Notes: generated from the sequence alone by a model not told the origin. Shown: positions 1 through 9,184, numbered from the stretch's first letter. The stretch: DNA of 64,000 nt from Spartobacteria bacterium (GCA_009930475.1 RZYC01000011.1:1-64000), one strand, 5' to 3'. Numbers and translations are program-made.

Positions 1-47
1 ATCGTGACGAAAAATACCTTCACTTAAAAATTTATGACCTCCCATTT

Positions 48-2351
48 CTAAAAACCAGAAAAGAGCTCTAGGACGCAATTCCGAGAAGAACCCATTTTTG
101 ATTTAGCGATCAGCGTTCCAGCCAGTTTGATGTAACGTGCGTTATCCAGTTCGTCCCATCGCAGTAATCGCCGCCCGGCACCGCTGTCGATGTATATCCC
201 TTCTGCGTCGGCCCCGACAGGATTGCCGCCGAGGGCCTTGATTATAGATCGGGTCAGAGCTGTTCTGCCCACAAGGTCGCGAACCGTTGCCTGTAGCGTC
301 GCGAGTCGCTGAACCTTGGCCATTTCAATCTCCATGGCATCAATGCCCTGATCCGTTTTCAGCAGATCGCGCCATTGTTTTTCTGATGCCAGCACCGAGG
401 TAAATTTTCTCTGGACAAGGAGCGGTTTCTGAACGGTCATGAAATCTGTAAGCGTTGCGGCATCTTCCTGTTGTGCTTTTTTCTCCGCTTGTTTGCGCAG
501 GGATACCGCTGTTTTTTTGGCACGCTTTACTTGAGATGCTTTTGGTTTACTTGTAGTTATTCCGGGCAGTTTGTCTGTGGAGATCAGAGGTGCGGGTTCT
601 TCGTTTTTAACCCGTTCTGCATTGAGATAGCCGGCAAAGAGGGGTATGACTTCTGCCTGATAGGCCATCATTTTTTCACGGGCTTTTTCTGTTTGTCCAC
701 TGGCCGCCAGTTTGGCTATCAGCTCACCCCTGTTTTGCCATTTACGCATGTTGTCTGCAAAATTCTGGGCGGAATATTGAAAGGCATAGGGCCACGTCGG
801 TGCGTCTTCCTGTTTCATTTTCCGAGCATAGCGCTCCAGGAAATAAACGGCCTGTTCTACCTGTCCCTGTACGCCGTATTTTAATCCGGTATAATAGGTT
901 GCCAGATCGCTGATCCACGCGGGACGGGTTTGTGAAGGGGTGGTCATGGACGTGGCTGTATTGGTTGACAGCATGAATGCGGCGAGGCCTCTGGCTGCGT
1001 CGATGGATTGCAATTCGTCTACTTCCATTCCACTGGTATCGGCATGTACAACGGCGTGAAATGTGGCGGTGTATTCATTGGTGGCATGGCGAAGATAATC
1101 AATGGTTCCACGCAGCAGGTCTATCCAGACGGCGGCGGGGGAATCGGGAGGAAGACCCTGCCCTATGCGGGTTATATCTGCTTTTACTGCGTCCAGTGCA
1201 GATGGATCAAATCCATAACGGGATCGTCCCCATTTTGTAACAACGACGGACAATGATTTGTTCTGATTTTCGGTGAAAATCCGATTGTTGTGTCTGAGAA
1301 ATAGCCAGCCCCCGATCCCCGTAGCGATCAGCAATAAGGCCAGAAGGATAAAAAAAAGTCCTTTGCTTTTTGATGGCAGATTGGTGGTGGGTCGATTTTT
1401 TATGGCTGTGGATGCTTTGTCTATATCCGCAATCAGTGAGGCGTAATTGGGATAGCGCATATTAGGATCGGGCTCAAGCATTCGGTTGACGATACTGGCG
1501 GTGGTTTCATGGATATCAGGATTGAGGTTGCGAATGTCGGGAGGCAGCTGCTGGAGTCGCGCCAATACTACGTCCACTGCGGTCTCACCTTCAAAGGGCG
1601 GCTCACCCGTGAGGATATGAAAAAAGGTTGCTCCTAAACTGTATATGTCCGAACGATAGTCTTCTTGTTTGTGTTTAACCTTTTCCGGGGCAATGTAGTA
1701 GGGTGTTCCCCATATTTCTCCTGATTTTGATTTGCTGCCTTTCGCAAGGAATTGTGCGAGGCCAAAGTCGGCGATTTTTGCTGTGCCGTGATGATCGAAC
1801 AGAATGTTTTCCGGTTTGATGTCTCCGTGGAATAGGCCGATTTCCTGCGCGGCCAGCAGTCCGCAGGCGGCATCGCGAATGATTTCCAGTGCTTGTTCTT
1901 CACTGATCGGATGGTGGGCAATGAGCTTGTCCAGCTGCCCTCCATTGATCAGTTCCATGACGATGTAGGGTTGGTTGTTAACTTCTCCGACCGAATAGAC
2001 GGAGACCACATAGGGACTGTTAATCTGCGCTGCCGTCCGTGCTTCGCGCATGAAGTTTTCGACGGCGTCCGGGTTGTTTTCAATGATTCCGCCCAGTACT
2101 TTGATGGCAACATGCCGTTTGAGCAGCGGGTCATAGCCGCGATAGACTTCACCCATGCCGCCTTTGCCGAGAAACTTGATGAGCAGAAAGGGGCCCAGTG
2201 TTCGGGGAACGGTCTGTTTTGTTTCGCAATACGGACAGGCAACGACGGAGAAGGGGGGGGCCGATGAAACATCCAGAGGTTCAGCACAATTGAAGCAAAC
2301 CAGTGTATCCACTTTTTCGCCAATCGTCCCCGACTGGATTGCCGTGTTCAT
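48..2351 (-). CDS. Hanks-type Ser/Thr protein kinase with N-terminal zinc ribbon
   Basis: A membrane-anchored eukaryotic-like Ser/Thr kinase of about 767 residues. Two CxxC pairs near residues 19-22 and 39-42 form a zinc-ribbon-like head. The kinase domain spans roughly residues 54-315: glycine loop GKGGMGEV, AIK lysine near 84, catalytic loop HGDIKPEN near 175, DFG near 195 and GTPYYIAPEK. HGD replaces the common HRD, so it is a non-RD type. One transmembrane helix follows near residue 335, then about 400 residues of Lys/Ala-rich, probably extracytoplasmic sequence of unknown role. An ATG 18 bases upstream is possible, but the chosen start overlaps the upstream stop (TGATG) and has GAGG in front of it. 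That overlap argues for translational coupling with the secreted protein. Substrates are unknown. Confidence 0.92.
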   Translation of the reverse strand: MNTAIQSGTIGEKVDTLVCFNCAEPLDVSSAPPFSVVACPYCETKQTVPRTLGPFLLIKFLGKGGMGEVYRGYDPLLKRHVAIKVLGGIIENNPDAVENFMREARTAAQINSPYVVSVYSVGEVNNQPYIVMELINGGQLDKLIAHHPISEEQALEIIRDAACGLLAAQEIGLFHGDIKPENILFDHHGTAKIADFGLAQFLAKGSKSKSGEIWGTPYYIAPEKVKHKQEDYRSDIYSLGATFFHILTGEPPFEGETAVDVVLARLQQLPPDIRNLNPDIHETTASIVNRMLEPDPNMRYPNYASLIADIDKASTAIKNRPTTNLPSKSKGLFFILLALLLIATGIGGWLFLRHNNRIFTENQNKSLSVVVTKWGRSRYGFDPSALDAVKADITRIGQGLPPDSPAAVWIDLLRGTIDYLRHATNEYTATFHAVVHADTSGMEVDELQSIDAARGLAAFMLSTNTATSMTTPSQTRPAWISDLATYYTGLKYGVQGQVEQAVYFLERYARKMKQEDAPTWPYAFQYSAQNFADNMRKWQNRGELIAKLAASGQTEKAREKMMAYQAEVIPLFAGYLNAERVKNEEPAPLISTDKLPGITTSKPKASQVKRAKKTAVSLRKQAEKKAQQEDAATLTDFMTVQKPLLVQRKFTSVLASEKQWRDLLKTDQGIDAMEIEMAKVQRLATLQATVRDLVGRTALTRSIIKALGGNPVGADAEGIYIDSGAGRRLLRWDELDNARYIKLAGTLIAKSKMGSSRNCVLELFSGF

Positions 2352-3193
2352 CAGAAATCCTCGTTCCATGTGTCGTCAGTGTAATCATCGTCCAGACCGT
2401 CCACATGCACGGTTCCGCTGGGTAGAAGCTGCATCTCGGGGTTGCCGGTTGGACGTTCCATCGGATCTGTCGCCAGCCATTGACCGTCAGCAGAAAAAAC
2501 AACACGCGTATAGGTTGTGGGAGTAGATTGATAGAGCGTGTGGACAGTGGCGTCATCATCGATGATCATCTGTGGAGCAAAAAGAGATAAAAATGGACCC
2601 AGTTCAGTGACCGTATAGCAGTAGGTATCATCCTCAATGCGCATGAAGGCGGTGGCCCCATGTCTGCGGTGCAGCATAACCAACGAATGAATGAGCCATC
2701 GACCGGTGCCGTCGTCCGTTATGCGTTTTGCCATGACACTTCCGTTGCAGACTTCAAAAAATATCTTTTCTGTTTTAAACGTGGTGTCTTTCCAGTCAAG
2801 TCGGGCATGTACGCTGTAGATTCCGCTGTTCCGCAGGTCATAGTACGCTGTTATATTGATTTTGTTCGCTGTTCTGCTCCGTCCATCAATCACGAAGTCG
2901 GTAAAATCAGGCGAATGTAAGGTCTGTACTACGTAGCCGGAATAATCTCTGATTTCAAAATATAAACGGGCGTTTTGATCTGCACCTCCCAAAACGATCG
3001 GACGTGCTGATAAATTTCTAATGGAAACGGTAACGACCACCGGTTGGTATACCAGATAGCGTGCATGAGGCAGTGTACAAGATATTTCAACCTGTGCATA
3101 AGTTCGGTGGACTGCGGCACAGAGAACAAATAGAAACACTGTGAGAGGCAGTACCCATTGCCGCATGCCGGCGTTCATGCATTTGTTATTCAA
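2351..3193 (-). CDS. Secreted or periplasmic protein of unknown function
   Basis: Unrecognised 280-aa protein. A signal peptide (hydrophobic stretch LPLTVFLFVLCAA ending near TYAQ) is followed by a beta-rich region of about 100 residues that looks like an Ig-type fold, with VVVTVSIRNLSARPIVLGG. A second half contains HTLYQSTPTTYTRVVFSADG, which could be beta-propeller-like. The start given is TTG because AGGA lies about 9 bases ahead of it. An in-frame ATG at 3178 has no ribosome site at a suitable distance. The stop overlaps the start of the downstream kinase gene, so the two are probably made together, and the secreted protein may be a ligand or partner of the kinase (inference). Confidence 0.75.
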   Translation of the reverse strand: MNNKCMNAGMRQWVLPLTVFLFVLCAAVHRTYAQVEISCTLPHARYLVYQPVVVTVSIRNLSARPIVLGGADQNARLYFEIRDYSGYVVQTLHSPDFTDFVIDGRSRTANKINITAYYDLRNSGIYSVHARLDWKDTTFKTEKIFFEVCNGSVMAKRITDDGTGRWLIHSLVMLHRRHGATAFMRIEDDTYCYTVTELGPFLSLFAPQMIIDDDATVHTLYQSTPTTYTRVVFSADGQWLATDPMERPTGNPEMQLLPSGTVHVDGLDDDYTDDTWNEDF

Positions 3194-3240
3194 AAGACTG
3201 ATCCTTGATAAAATACCTTAAGTGTCCAGTTAATCTAGAT

Positions 3241-3963
3241 TTATTTGCCCAGAGCCAGTCGTTGAGCCAGTCGTTCCGGTAATCCATTACGACGTATTTT
3301 TTCCTGTGTTTTTTCAATATCATACGCAAGACGCCGACATTCCACTGTTTTGAAATCTGAATCGTAAATTACATAAGCCGACCGTGGATCGCCATCGCGT
3401 GGCTGTCCGACACTGCCCACATTAATGAAATACTTGCATCCCGGTTCTACTCTGAATTTTTCATATCGCATCAATGTAACCTCAACGCGTTTTTCGAAGC
3501 ACATGGGGACATGTGTGTGGCCGTAAAAACAAATTTGTGTCGTCTGATAGGCGAAACTTGATTCCGCATCCAGCCGATCAAAAACGTATCCCCAGGAAGA
3601 GGGCGTATCCAGTGTACTGTGAACGATCGTGAAAATATTCTCCGACTTATAGAGCGGCAACTCACGCAGATAGTCCCGCTCCTCTTCAGTAAGGATTTGA
3701 CGGGTCCAGTCGACGACCTCCGCGGCCAGAGGATGAAAGTTCTTTAAATTCATATTAAACGAGCAGTAATGATCGTGATTGCCACGCACGGTGATTGTGC
3801 CAATGTCACGAATCAGTGCCAAACATTCCGAGGGATTCGCGTTATATCCCACAACGTCCCCCACGCAGCAGTATTTCTCAACACCTTGCGATTGTGCATC
3901 TTCAAGTACAGTGGTTAATGCTTCATAGTTGCTGTGGATATCACCAAGAATTGCGTATTTCAT
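3241..3963 (-). CDS. Calcineurin-like metallophosphoesterase
   Basis: A 240-aa cytoplasmic phosphoesterase of the calcineurin-like superfamily. All metal-binding motifs are visible: GDIHSN (D8, H10), VGDVVG (D36), RGNHDH (N62, H63), VHST and YGHTHVP, then NVGSVGQPRDGDPRSAY. This arrangement is typical of small bacterial phosphodiesterases of the YfcE/MJ0936-like group, which hydrolyse phosphodiesters with a di-metal centre. The physiological substrate cannot be read from sequence. It lies 47 bp upstream of the secreted-protein/kinase pair on the same strand and may share a transcript with it. No signal peptide is present. Confidence 0.9.
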   Translation of the reverse strand: MKYAILGDIHSNYEALTTVLEDAQSQGVEKYCCVGDVVGYNANPSECLALIRDIGTITVRGNHDHYCSFNMNLKNFHPLAAEVVDWTRQILTEEERDYLRELPLYKSENIFTIVHSTLDTPSSWGYVFDRLDAESSFAYQTTQICFYGHTHVPMCFEKRVEVTLMRYEKFRVEPGCKYFINVGSVGQPRDGDPRSAYVIYDSDFKTVECRRLAYDIEKTQEKIRRNGLPERLAQRLALGK

Positions 3964-4055
3964 GGGGAGATCATAGCGCGTGCTTATTAAAATTCAATCG
4001 CATAAAAAAAATATCGTAAAGACGCGTCCCTGTGTGATTTGGCAGGTGCCGTCCG

Positions 4056-5051
4056 TTACTTGTTCCATTGAGCCAGTTCACGCAGTGTATAAAGGTTGTT
4101 CCACCCGCCTTTGACCTTTCGTGCACCGCTGCGCCGGTCTGGGCTGAACTGATTGCGATGCATTTCGAAATAGGTTTCTACAAAGGCGCGACTGCCCATG
4201 ATCTGCCCATCAATGAAAAAGCGGCTGGTGCACATCAGTCTTTCCGCATCTGATAGATGTAAACGTTTCTTCATTTTCTCGCGTAATGTATCCATATCCA
4301 GATATATAAGCGCAGGGTTGTTTCTAACTTCATCATACATAAGTACATGTTCATGATAATGATTTGAAACGCTTTGCCAGGAACGGGTGTCTTTGTACTT
4401 CAATGAAATGTCGTGGTGAATTAATGCTGTAATGCCGGACTGTGCTACTTTTGATCCGCCCATGGCCTCCCCGAATCCACAGAATCGATAATCTTTCGGG
4501 TCAATCACTATCTTTGCCCGTACAGGGTTCATATCTATGTACGCTGATACATAATGCAACGCTTCGCCATCTTCGATGAGTATACTTTTGAACCGTTCCT
4601 CCCACAATGTGCCTCTTCGGTGGTGACAGCGATTATACCAGCAGGAAAAACGTTGTTTTACCTGTTTCATAAACTCCGAAATATCATGCATTCGACAACG
4701 ATAGCGTTGTTGATCATCTAAAACAGCCTGTCTGTTTCCCGCCTCCGTCCATTGAGCCCATCTGGCGAGTATTTCTGCCATATTTTCTTTGTCATAAAGG
4801 CAGTGCATTCGCTCAATTAGTATATTTTCCGGTACATAGGTATCTCTGTCCGGTTCTTCCAGCAACAAGTGTATATGGTTGGTCATGAGGGCATAGGTAA
4901 GAACGCGAACTCCGGTGAAAGCCTCTGTTTTTCGAATAAGAAGGCGTAATAGTTCTTTTTCAATATCACCAAGAATCATATCGCGTCCGACAACGCGTGT
5001 CATGCAGTGGTAGTAAGCAAGTTCAGATCGTTTGATTCGTTTCGTTTTCAT
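4056..5051 (-). CDS. REP-associated tyrosine (RAYT, Y1_Tnp) transposase, copy A
   Basis: A 331-aa HUH-type single-strand DNA transposase of the IS200-like/REP-associated family. Visible features are the N-terminal RIKRSELAYYHCMTRVVGR, the metal-binding pair HIH in ALMTNHIHLLLEEP, the helix ISEFMKQVKQRFSCWYNR that should carry the catalytic tyrosine, and RGTLWEERFKSILIEDG. The C-terminal extension with SRFFIDGQIMGSRAFVE is shared with the other four copies. The gene looks intact. It sits between the metallophosphoesterase gene and the dcw promoter, pointing away from mraZ. A TTGACA lies 31 bases before the start on the minus strand (5088-5083). By its N-terminus it groups with the copy at 29039. 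Confidence 0.9.
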   Translation of the reverse strand: MKTKRIKRSELAYYHCMTRVVGRDMILGDIEKELLRLLIRKTEAFTGVRVLTYALMTNHIHLLLEEPDRDTYVPENILIERMHCLYDKENMAEILARWAQWTEAGNRQAVLDDQQRYRCRMHDISEFMKQVKQRFSCWYNRCHHRRGTLWEERFKSILIEDGEALHYVSAYIDMNPVRAKIVIDPKDYRFCGFGEAMGGSKVAQSGITALIHHDISLKYKDTRSWQSVSNHYHEHVLMYDEVRNNPALIYLDMDTLREKMKKRLHLSDAERLMCTSRFFIDGQIMGSRAFVETYFEMHRNQFSPDRRSGARKVKGGWNNLYTLRELAQWNK

Positions 5052-5258
5052 GGGTGCAAATGTGGCGAGTTGTGTGGTGGTGTGTCAATAGGAAAATGAT
5101 AAATAGACAGTAGTTATAATGGATAGCAGGAATGACAGTGGTGGGGTGGTGGTGGGACGGTGATGCTGTACGTATTTTCCTGCATATTGTGGCACAAGTG
5201 GTCGAGATACAACTACTTGTATGGAAGTAAAAAACAATCATCGAAGTCGAGTTTGCCA

Positions 5259-5292
5259 TTGACGCAATGTGGGGCAAAGTGGTTTAAAGTGG
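5259..5292 (+). promoter_or_regulatory. mraZ promoter with overlapping MraZ operator boxes
   Basis: Three direct repeats with an exact 10-bp period, AATGTGG (5266), AAAGTGG (5276) and AAAGTGG (5286), match the known MraZ-binding pattern of GTGG/TGGG repeats spaced by one helical turn. They overlap a sigma70-like promoter: TTGACG at 5259-5264, an 18-bp spacer and TTTAAA at 5283-5288. The third box abuts the ribosome-binding site AAGGA (5298-5302). This layout predicts autorepression of the dcw operon by MraZ. Confidence 0.7.
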
Positions 5293-5309
5293 GGCATAAG
5301 GAATGTGTG

Positions 5310-5792
5310 ATGGAGCGACACGAAACGACGACAAAAATAGATAATGGCATGGAATTGGATCCGTTTTTCGGAACCTACAGGCATGCTATGGACGGAAAAA
5401 AGCGCCTTACAATTCCTTCTGACTGGAGAGCAAAACTGGGCGAGCCGCATTTGTTTGTTTTACCGGGAGTAAATGTGAAATGTTTGACGGTTTTTCCGGC
5501 TCGCGAGATGGCTCGAAGGCTGGAAAAGTTTCGTAATGTGTCGATCGCAGATGCCAAGGCACAGCAATTTGCTCGTGCGTTTTTTGCGAGGGCAAATCAG
5601 GTTCCGTGGGATTCCAACGGTCGGATTCGTGTGAGTGATGATTTATTGAACTGGGCCGGCTTGGATAAGCAGGTTGTTTTGGCAGGTGTAGGGACGCGCT
5701 TTGAGTTGTGGGCCCCGGAGGTATGGGATGCGTCGCAGCTTCCGATGGATTCTGCGGGATTTGAAGAAGCGGCGCAGTACATAGGGTTTTAA
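5310..5792 (+). CDS. mraZ: Transcriptional regulator MraZ
   Basis: A 160-aa AbrB-fold DNA-binding regulator at the head of the division and cell-wall cluster. Two SpoVT/AbrB-like half-repeats are visible: FFGTYRHAMDGKKRLTIPSDWR near the N-terminus, and WDSNGRIRVSDDLLNWAGL with VVLAGVGTRFELWAPEVWD in the second half. The family forms ring oligomers that bind spaced GTGG/TGGG boxes upstream of their own gene, and such boxes lie directly upstream here. The start is the ATG preceded by AAGGA at 7-base spacing. A GTG three bases earlier is the alternative. The length is slightly above the usual 140-152 residues. Confidence 0.95.
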   Translation: MERHETTTKIDNGMELDPFFGTYRHAMDGKKRLTIPSDWRAKLGEPHLFVLPGVNVKCLTVFPAREMARRLEKFRNVSIADAKAQQFARAFFARANQVPWDSNGRIRVSDDLLNWAGLDKQVVLAGVGTRFELWAPEVWDASQLPMDSAGFEEAAQYIGF

Positions 5793-5840
5793 CAGGTGAA
5801 TATTTCGGATTGTAGCTGAACGGATGAAAGGACTGAAAGT

Positions 5841-6044
5841 ATGAGAAAGGGGCGTATGGCCAAGTGGATGACGATAAACAAAACGCTGGACGGGAAGAGC
5901 GCGGATGACAGGAAATGGTTTACACTGCCTGTGAATACGAAAGAATCCAACAAGAGCGGTATTATTTCCGGAGGGTTGCGTGATGGGGAGTCGGCCGAAC
6001 GCGGAGGCACAAAATTTCCGTGGTTTTTTCAATTTAAGGACTGA
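5841..6044 (+). CDS. Small ORF between mraZ and rsmH
   Basis: A 67-codon ORF whose product I do not recognise. It is Lys/Arg/Gly-rich with no transmembrane segment. It has a good ribosome-binding site (AAAGGA, about 8 bases before the ATG), and its TGA stop overlaps the rsmH start as TGATG, the same coupling style as the other junctions in this cluster. That context is the main reason to believe it is translated. It could instead be a leader that couples ribosomes to rsmH. It fills the 251-bp gap between mraZ and rsmH, which are usually adjacent. Confidence 0.45.
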   Translation: MRKGRMAKWMTINKTLDGKSADDRKWFTLPVNTKESNKSGIISGGLRDGESAERGGTKFPWFFQFKD

Positions 6045-6997
6045 TGGTGGATGTTTTTAGGCATGTTTCGGTATTACTGAATGAGGTGGTAGAGCATATG
6101 GCTTTACGGCCGGGCGGTGTCTATGTGGACGGAACGGCCGGTGGTGGCGGGCATGCCTTGGGACTGTTAGAAAAATCGGAAGGATCTATACAGATGATTT
6201 TAGTTGATCGTGATGCATGGGCGCTGGAGCAGGCCCGCAGGCGGCTGGATCGCTTTGCGGATCGGTGTTCTTTTGTGCACGGCAACTACTCAGAGATAAG
6301 GCAGATTGTTTCACGGAGCGGTGTGGGACATGTGGACGGAGTGCTTATGGATCTGGGTGTTTCATCATTCCAGCTGGACATGGCGGATCGCGGTTTTAGT
6401 TTTCGGCAGGAGGGTCCGTTAGATATGCGGATGGACACCTCGCAGGAGTTAACGGCCGCAGATATCGTAAATACCTGGGATGAAGTAGATCTCAAGCGTA
6501 TTCTCCGGGAGTACGGTGAAGAGCGTATGGCGGGCACCGTGGCAGCGACGATTGTCAGAGAGCGGGAAAAGTCACTTTTCAGGACGACGACACAACTGGC
6601 ATCGCTGGTTGAGAGAGTAAAAGGAGCCGGGGCGCATGGAGTCTCCGGGCGTCGGCGTATTCATGCGGCGACGTTGACGTTTCAGGCATTACGTATAGCA
6701 GTTAATGATGAATTGGCGGGATTAGACGTCGGTTTATCAGGCGGATTGGATGTATTGAATCCCGGTGGACGACTGGCTGTGATCGCATTTCACAGTTTAG
6801 AAGATCGTCGGGTAAAAACGTTCATGCGCAGTCACGTAGGAAGGGATGAATCGCTTCCGGAGAGTGGTTCTCGTTGGGTTGGCGAGGAACCAAGAGCAAG
6901 AGACATAACACGGAAAGCGGTTAAGGCAGAAGCCGCAGAAGCAGCAGATAATCCGCGCGCACGGTCTGCCCGCTTACGAGTTATTGAAAGGATGTAG
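6044..6997 (+). CDS. rsmH: 16S rRNA (cytosine-1402-N4)-methyltransferase RsmH
   Basis: A 317-aa SAM-dependent methyltransferase (formerly MraW) that methylates N4 of C1402 in the decoding centre of 16S rRNA. Signature segments are HVSVLLNEVVEHMALRPGG at the N-terminus, the SAM loop VDGTAGGGGHA, GVLMDLGVSSFQLDMADRGFSF, GPLDMRMD, and near the C-terminus VIAFHSLEDRRVKTFMR. Length and motif order match the family. The start overlaps the preceding small ORF; a GTG three bases on is equally compatible with the TAAGGA site. The stop is followed at once by the ftsL-like gene. Confidence 0.97.
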   Translation: MVDVFRHVSVLLNEVVEHMALRPGGVYVDGTAGGGGHALGLLEKSEGSIQMILVDRDAWALEQARRRLDRFADRCSFVHGNYSEIRQIVSRSGVGHVDGVLMDLGVSSFQLDMADRGFSFRQEGPLDMRMDTSQELTAADIVNTWDEVDLKRILREYGEERMAGTVAATIVREREKSLFRTTTQLASLVERVKGAGAHGVSGRRRIHAATLTFQALRIAVNDELAGLDVGLSGGLDVLNPGGRLAVIAFHSLEDRRVKTFMRSHVGRDESLPESGSRWVGEEPRARDITRKAVKAEAAEAADNPRARSARLRVIERM

Positions 6998-7390
6998 ATG
7001 ATGAGTACGCCAGTGAATCGTAGAAAGGTACAGCCGGTTAATGTGTTTCCTCGCAAAGTTGCGGTGATCCTGTTGATGGTGGCTGGGTTGGCCTGTGGAT
7101 ATTTGTGGTTGTGGGAGCACTGCAATGATACCGCCAAACGCATCAAAACATTAGAGCGTGAACTGGCTAGGCAGCGTCGTCTGAGGCAGAATGAGGAATA
7201 CAAATGGGCCAATCGGACCAGTTGTCAGAATATCGAGGCCGCATTGGCACTGCATGGTCTGGAAATGAGCTGGCCGGAAGCTGGGCAAATTGTCCATTTA
7301 GGGTTGTCGGATTGTCGCTTTGATGATCGCAAAGAGTATCAGTTAACAAAAGACGACCGTAAAACAGGATTTTCTATGGCGATGCGATGA
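6998..7390 (+). CDS. ftsL: FtsL-like septal membrane protein
   Basis: A 130-aa bitopic membrane protein placed between rsmH and ftsI, the normal position of ftsL. A short basic cytoplasmic N-terminus (VNRRKVQPVNVFPRK) precedes one transmembrane helix (about residues 21-41) and a coiled-coil-like stretch, TAKRIKTLERELARQRRLRQ. FtsL proteins diverge so strongly that the name rests mainly on position, topology and size. The C-terminal 60 residues look unusual for the family. Its product should act with FtsB and FtsQ to recruit FtsW/FtsI. The stop overlaps the next start (ATGA). Confidence 0.7.
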   Translation: MMSTPVNRRKVQPVNVFPRKVAVILLMVAGLACGYLWLWEHCNDTAKRIKTLERELARQRRLRQNEEYKWANRTSCQNIEAALALHGLEMSWPEAGQIVHLGLSDCRFDDRKEYQLTKDDRKTGFSMAMR

Positions 7391-9183
7391 AGCTGATGCG
7401 GGCACAATGGCGGTTTTGGCTGCTCAGCGCACTGCTGGGCATTTGTATGACAGGGCTGGGCGCACGCCTGGCTTTTTTGCATCTCGGGGAGCACTCCGGT
7501 CTGGTGGAGCGGATACGCAAGATTCGACGTTATGAGCAGGAACTGGTCGTATCGAGAGGCGGCATCCTGGACAGGAATGGAGTTCCTCTAGCGCAGGATT
7601 TGACTGTGAAAAATGTGTGTGCTGATCCTCAGCGGATCAATGAAAAGGGCTTGACCTTCTTCATTGAAAAGCAATTAGGACGTGTTTTGGGCACCGACCC
7701 GGCGGACACGCACAAGAGGTTGCAGCGTTTCAAAAGCCGTTTTCAATATATAAAAAAAGCGGTTGATTTAGATACTGCGGATCAAATTGCCGCGATGAAA
7801 CTGCCGGGAGTTTTCTTTGAAGAAACCAGCAAACGAATTTACCCCAATGGTGGTCTGATGAATCATGTGGTCGGCTTTTCCAATGCGGAAGGCGTAGGCA
7901 GTGCCGGTGTTGAACTGCAGAAAAACAGTTATTTAAAAGGCGTTCCGGGGTTGCGGCTTAGTCAAAAGGACGGTCGACGCCATGAGATGTATATGCGCAG
8001 GATGATGGACATAGAACCCCAGGAAGGAGCTGACATATATCTGACTCTGGATGCCACGATACAATTTATGGTGGAGCGGGCACTGAAAAAAGCGATGGAA
8101 AAAAATCAGGCCGAGGGCGGCTGGGTGATTGTTCAGCGGGTCAAGACGGGAGAAATTCTAGCCATGGCCAGTGCTCCGTCTTTTGATCTAAACGAATATG
8201 GTCGCAGTACACCAGAGGAACAGTTGAATCGTTGTATCGGATATACCTATGAGCCTGGCTCGACGTTTAAGGTTGTGATCGTTGCAGGGGCACTCAATGA
8301 TGGCATAGTGAGCGCGACGGATTCCTTCAACTGTGAGAATGGATGCTGGGTATACAATGGAAAGCCGCTGCGGGATTATCACCCAAGCGGGGTGCTGAGT
8401 GTATCTGACATTATTAAGCATTCCAGTAATATCGGTGCCGCCAAAGTGGCTGTGGCTATGGGCGAAAGGCGTGTATATAATTATTTACGAAAATTCGGAT
8501 TCGGCGAAAAGACCGGGGTCGAACTGCCGGGCGAAGAAGTTGGAATATTGCATTCACCCAAACGCTGGGACGGCATTACCATCACGCGGATAGCCATGGG
8601 GCATGCCATAACGGTGACCGCGTTGCAGATGTTAAATGCGGTGTCGGCCATAGCCAATGGCGGGATGCTGATGCGTCCACAGGTGATCAGTAAAATAGTG
8701 GATCGAGAGCGTCGCGTGGTCTATCAGGCTGTTCCGGAGGCGATTCGGCAGGTGATTCGTCCAGATACCGCTAAAACGATGCGGGGTATCATGGCCGGGG
8801 TGACCGAACAGGGCGGGACAGGTCGTCGTTCCCGCATCGATGGATATCGTGTCGGCGGCAAAACAGGAACGGCGCAGAAAGTGATCAATGGCCGGTATTC
8901 TAACAAAGCCAATATGGCCTCATTTGTCGGCTTTTTCCCTGTGGAAGATCCACAGATAAGCATGATTGTTGTGGTGGATAATCCGCAACCGTTGCATTCA
9001 GGCGGTGCTGTGTCCGCTCCGGTATTTTCAGAAATAGGAACCGAGTTAGTGCGGTATTTAGCCAGTCGATCGCCTGAATGGGATATTATGCGTGATCATA
9101 CACCCGGGGTGACAGAAGTCGAAAATGAGGACATCTTAGAAGAGTACGATTATATCGATTTATCGGAAGGGGAGGCCATGTGA
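7387..9183 (+). CDS. ftsI: Peptidoglycan transpeptidase FtsI (class B PBP3)
   Basis: A 598-aa class B penicillin-binding protein for septal peptidoglycan crosslinking. One N-terminal membrane anchor (about residues 10-32) is followed by the dimerisation domain (SRGGILDRNGVPLAQD near residue 56). The transpeptidase domain has all three motifs: STFK (catalytic serine near 292), SSN (near 346-348) and KTG (near 492, in GGKTGTAQK). There are no PASTA repeats. It overlaps the ftsL-like gene by 4 bp and is followed one base later by murE. Position in the dcw cluster supports FtsI rather than an elongation-specific PBP2. Confidence 0.96.
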   Translation: MKLMRAQWRFWLLSALLGICMTGLGARLAFLHLGEHSGLVERIRKIRRYEQELVVSRGGILDRNGVPLAQDLTVKNVCADPQRINEKGLTFFIEKQLGRVLGTDPADTHKRLQRFKSRFQYIKKAVDLDTADQIAAMKLPGVFFEETSKRIYPNGGLMNHVVGFSNAEGVGSAGVELQKNSYLKGVPGLRLSQKDGRRHEMYMRRMMDIEPQEGADIYLTLDATIQFMVERALKKAMEKNQAEGGWVIVQRVKTGEILAMASAPSFDLNEYGRSTPEEQLNRCIGYTYEPGSTFKVVIVAGALNDGIVSATDSFNCENGCWVYNGKPLRDYHPSGVLSVSDIIKHSSNIGAAKVAVAMGERRVYNYLRKFGFGEKTGVELPGEEVGILHSPKRWDGITITRIAMGHAITVTALQMLNAVSAIANGGMLMRPQVISKIVDRERRVVYQAVPEAIRQVIRPDTAKTMRGIMAGVTEQGGTGRRSRIDGYRVGGKTGTAQKVINGRYSNKANMASFVGFFPVEDPQISMIVVVDNPQPLHSGGAVSAPVFSEIGTELVRYLASRSPEWDIMRDHTPGVTEVENEDILEEYDYIDLSEGEAM

Positions 9184-9184
9184 C

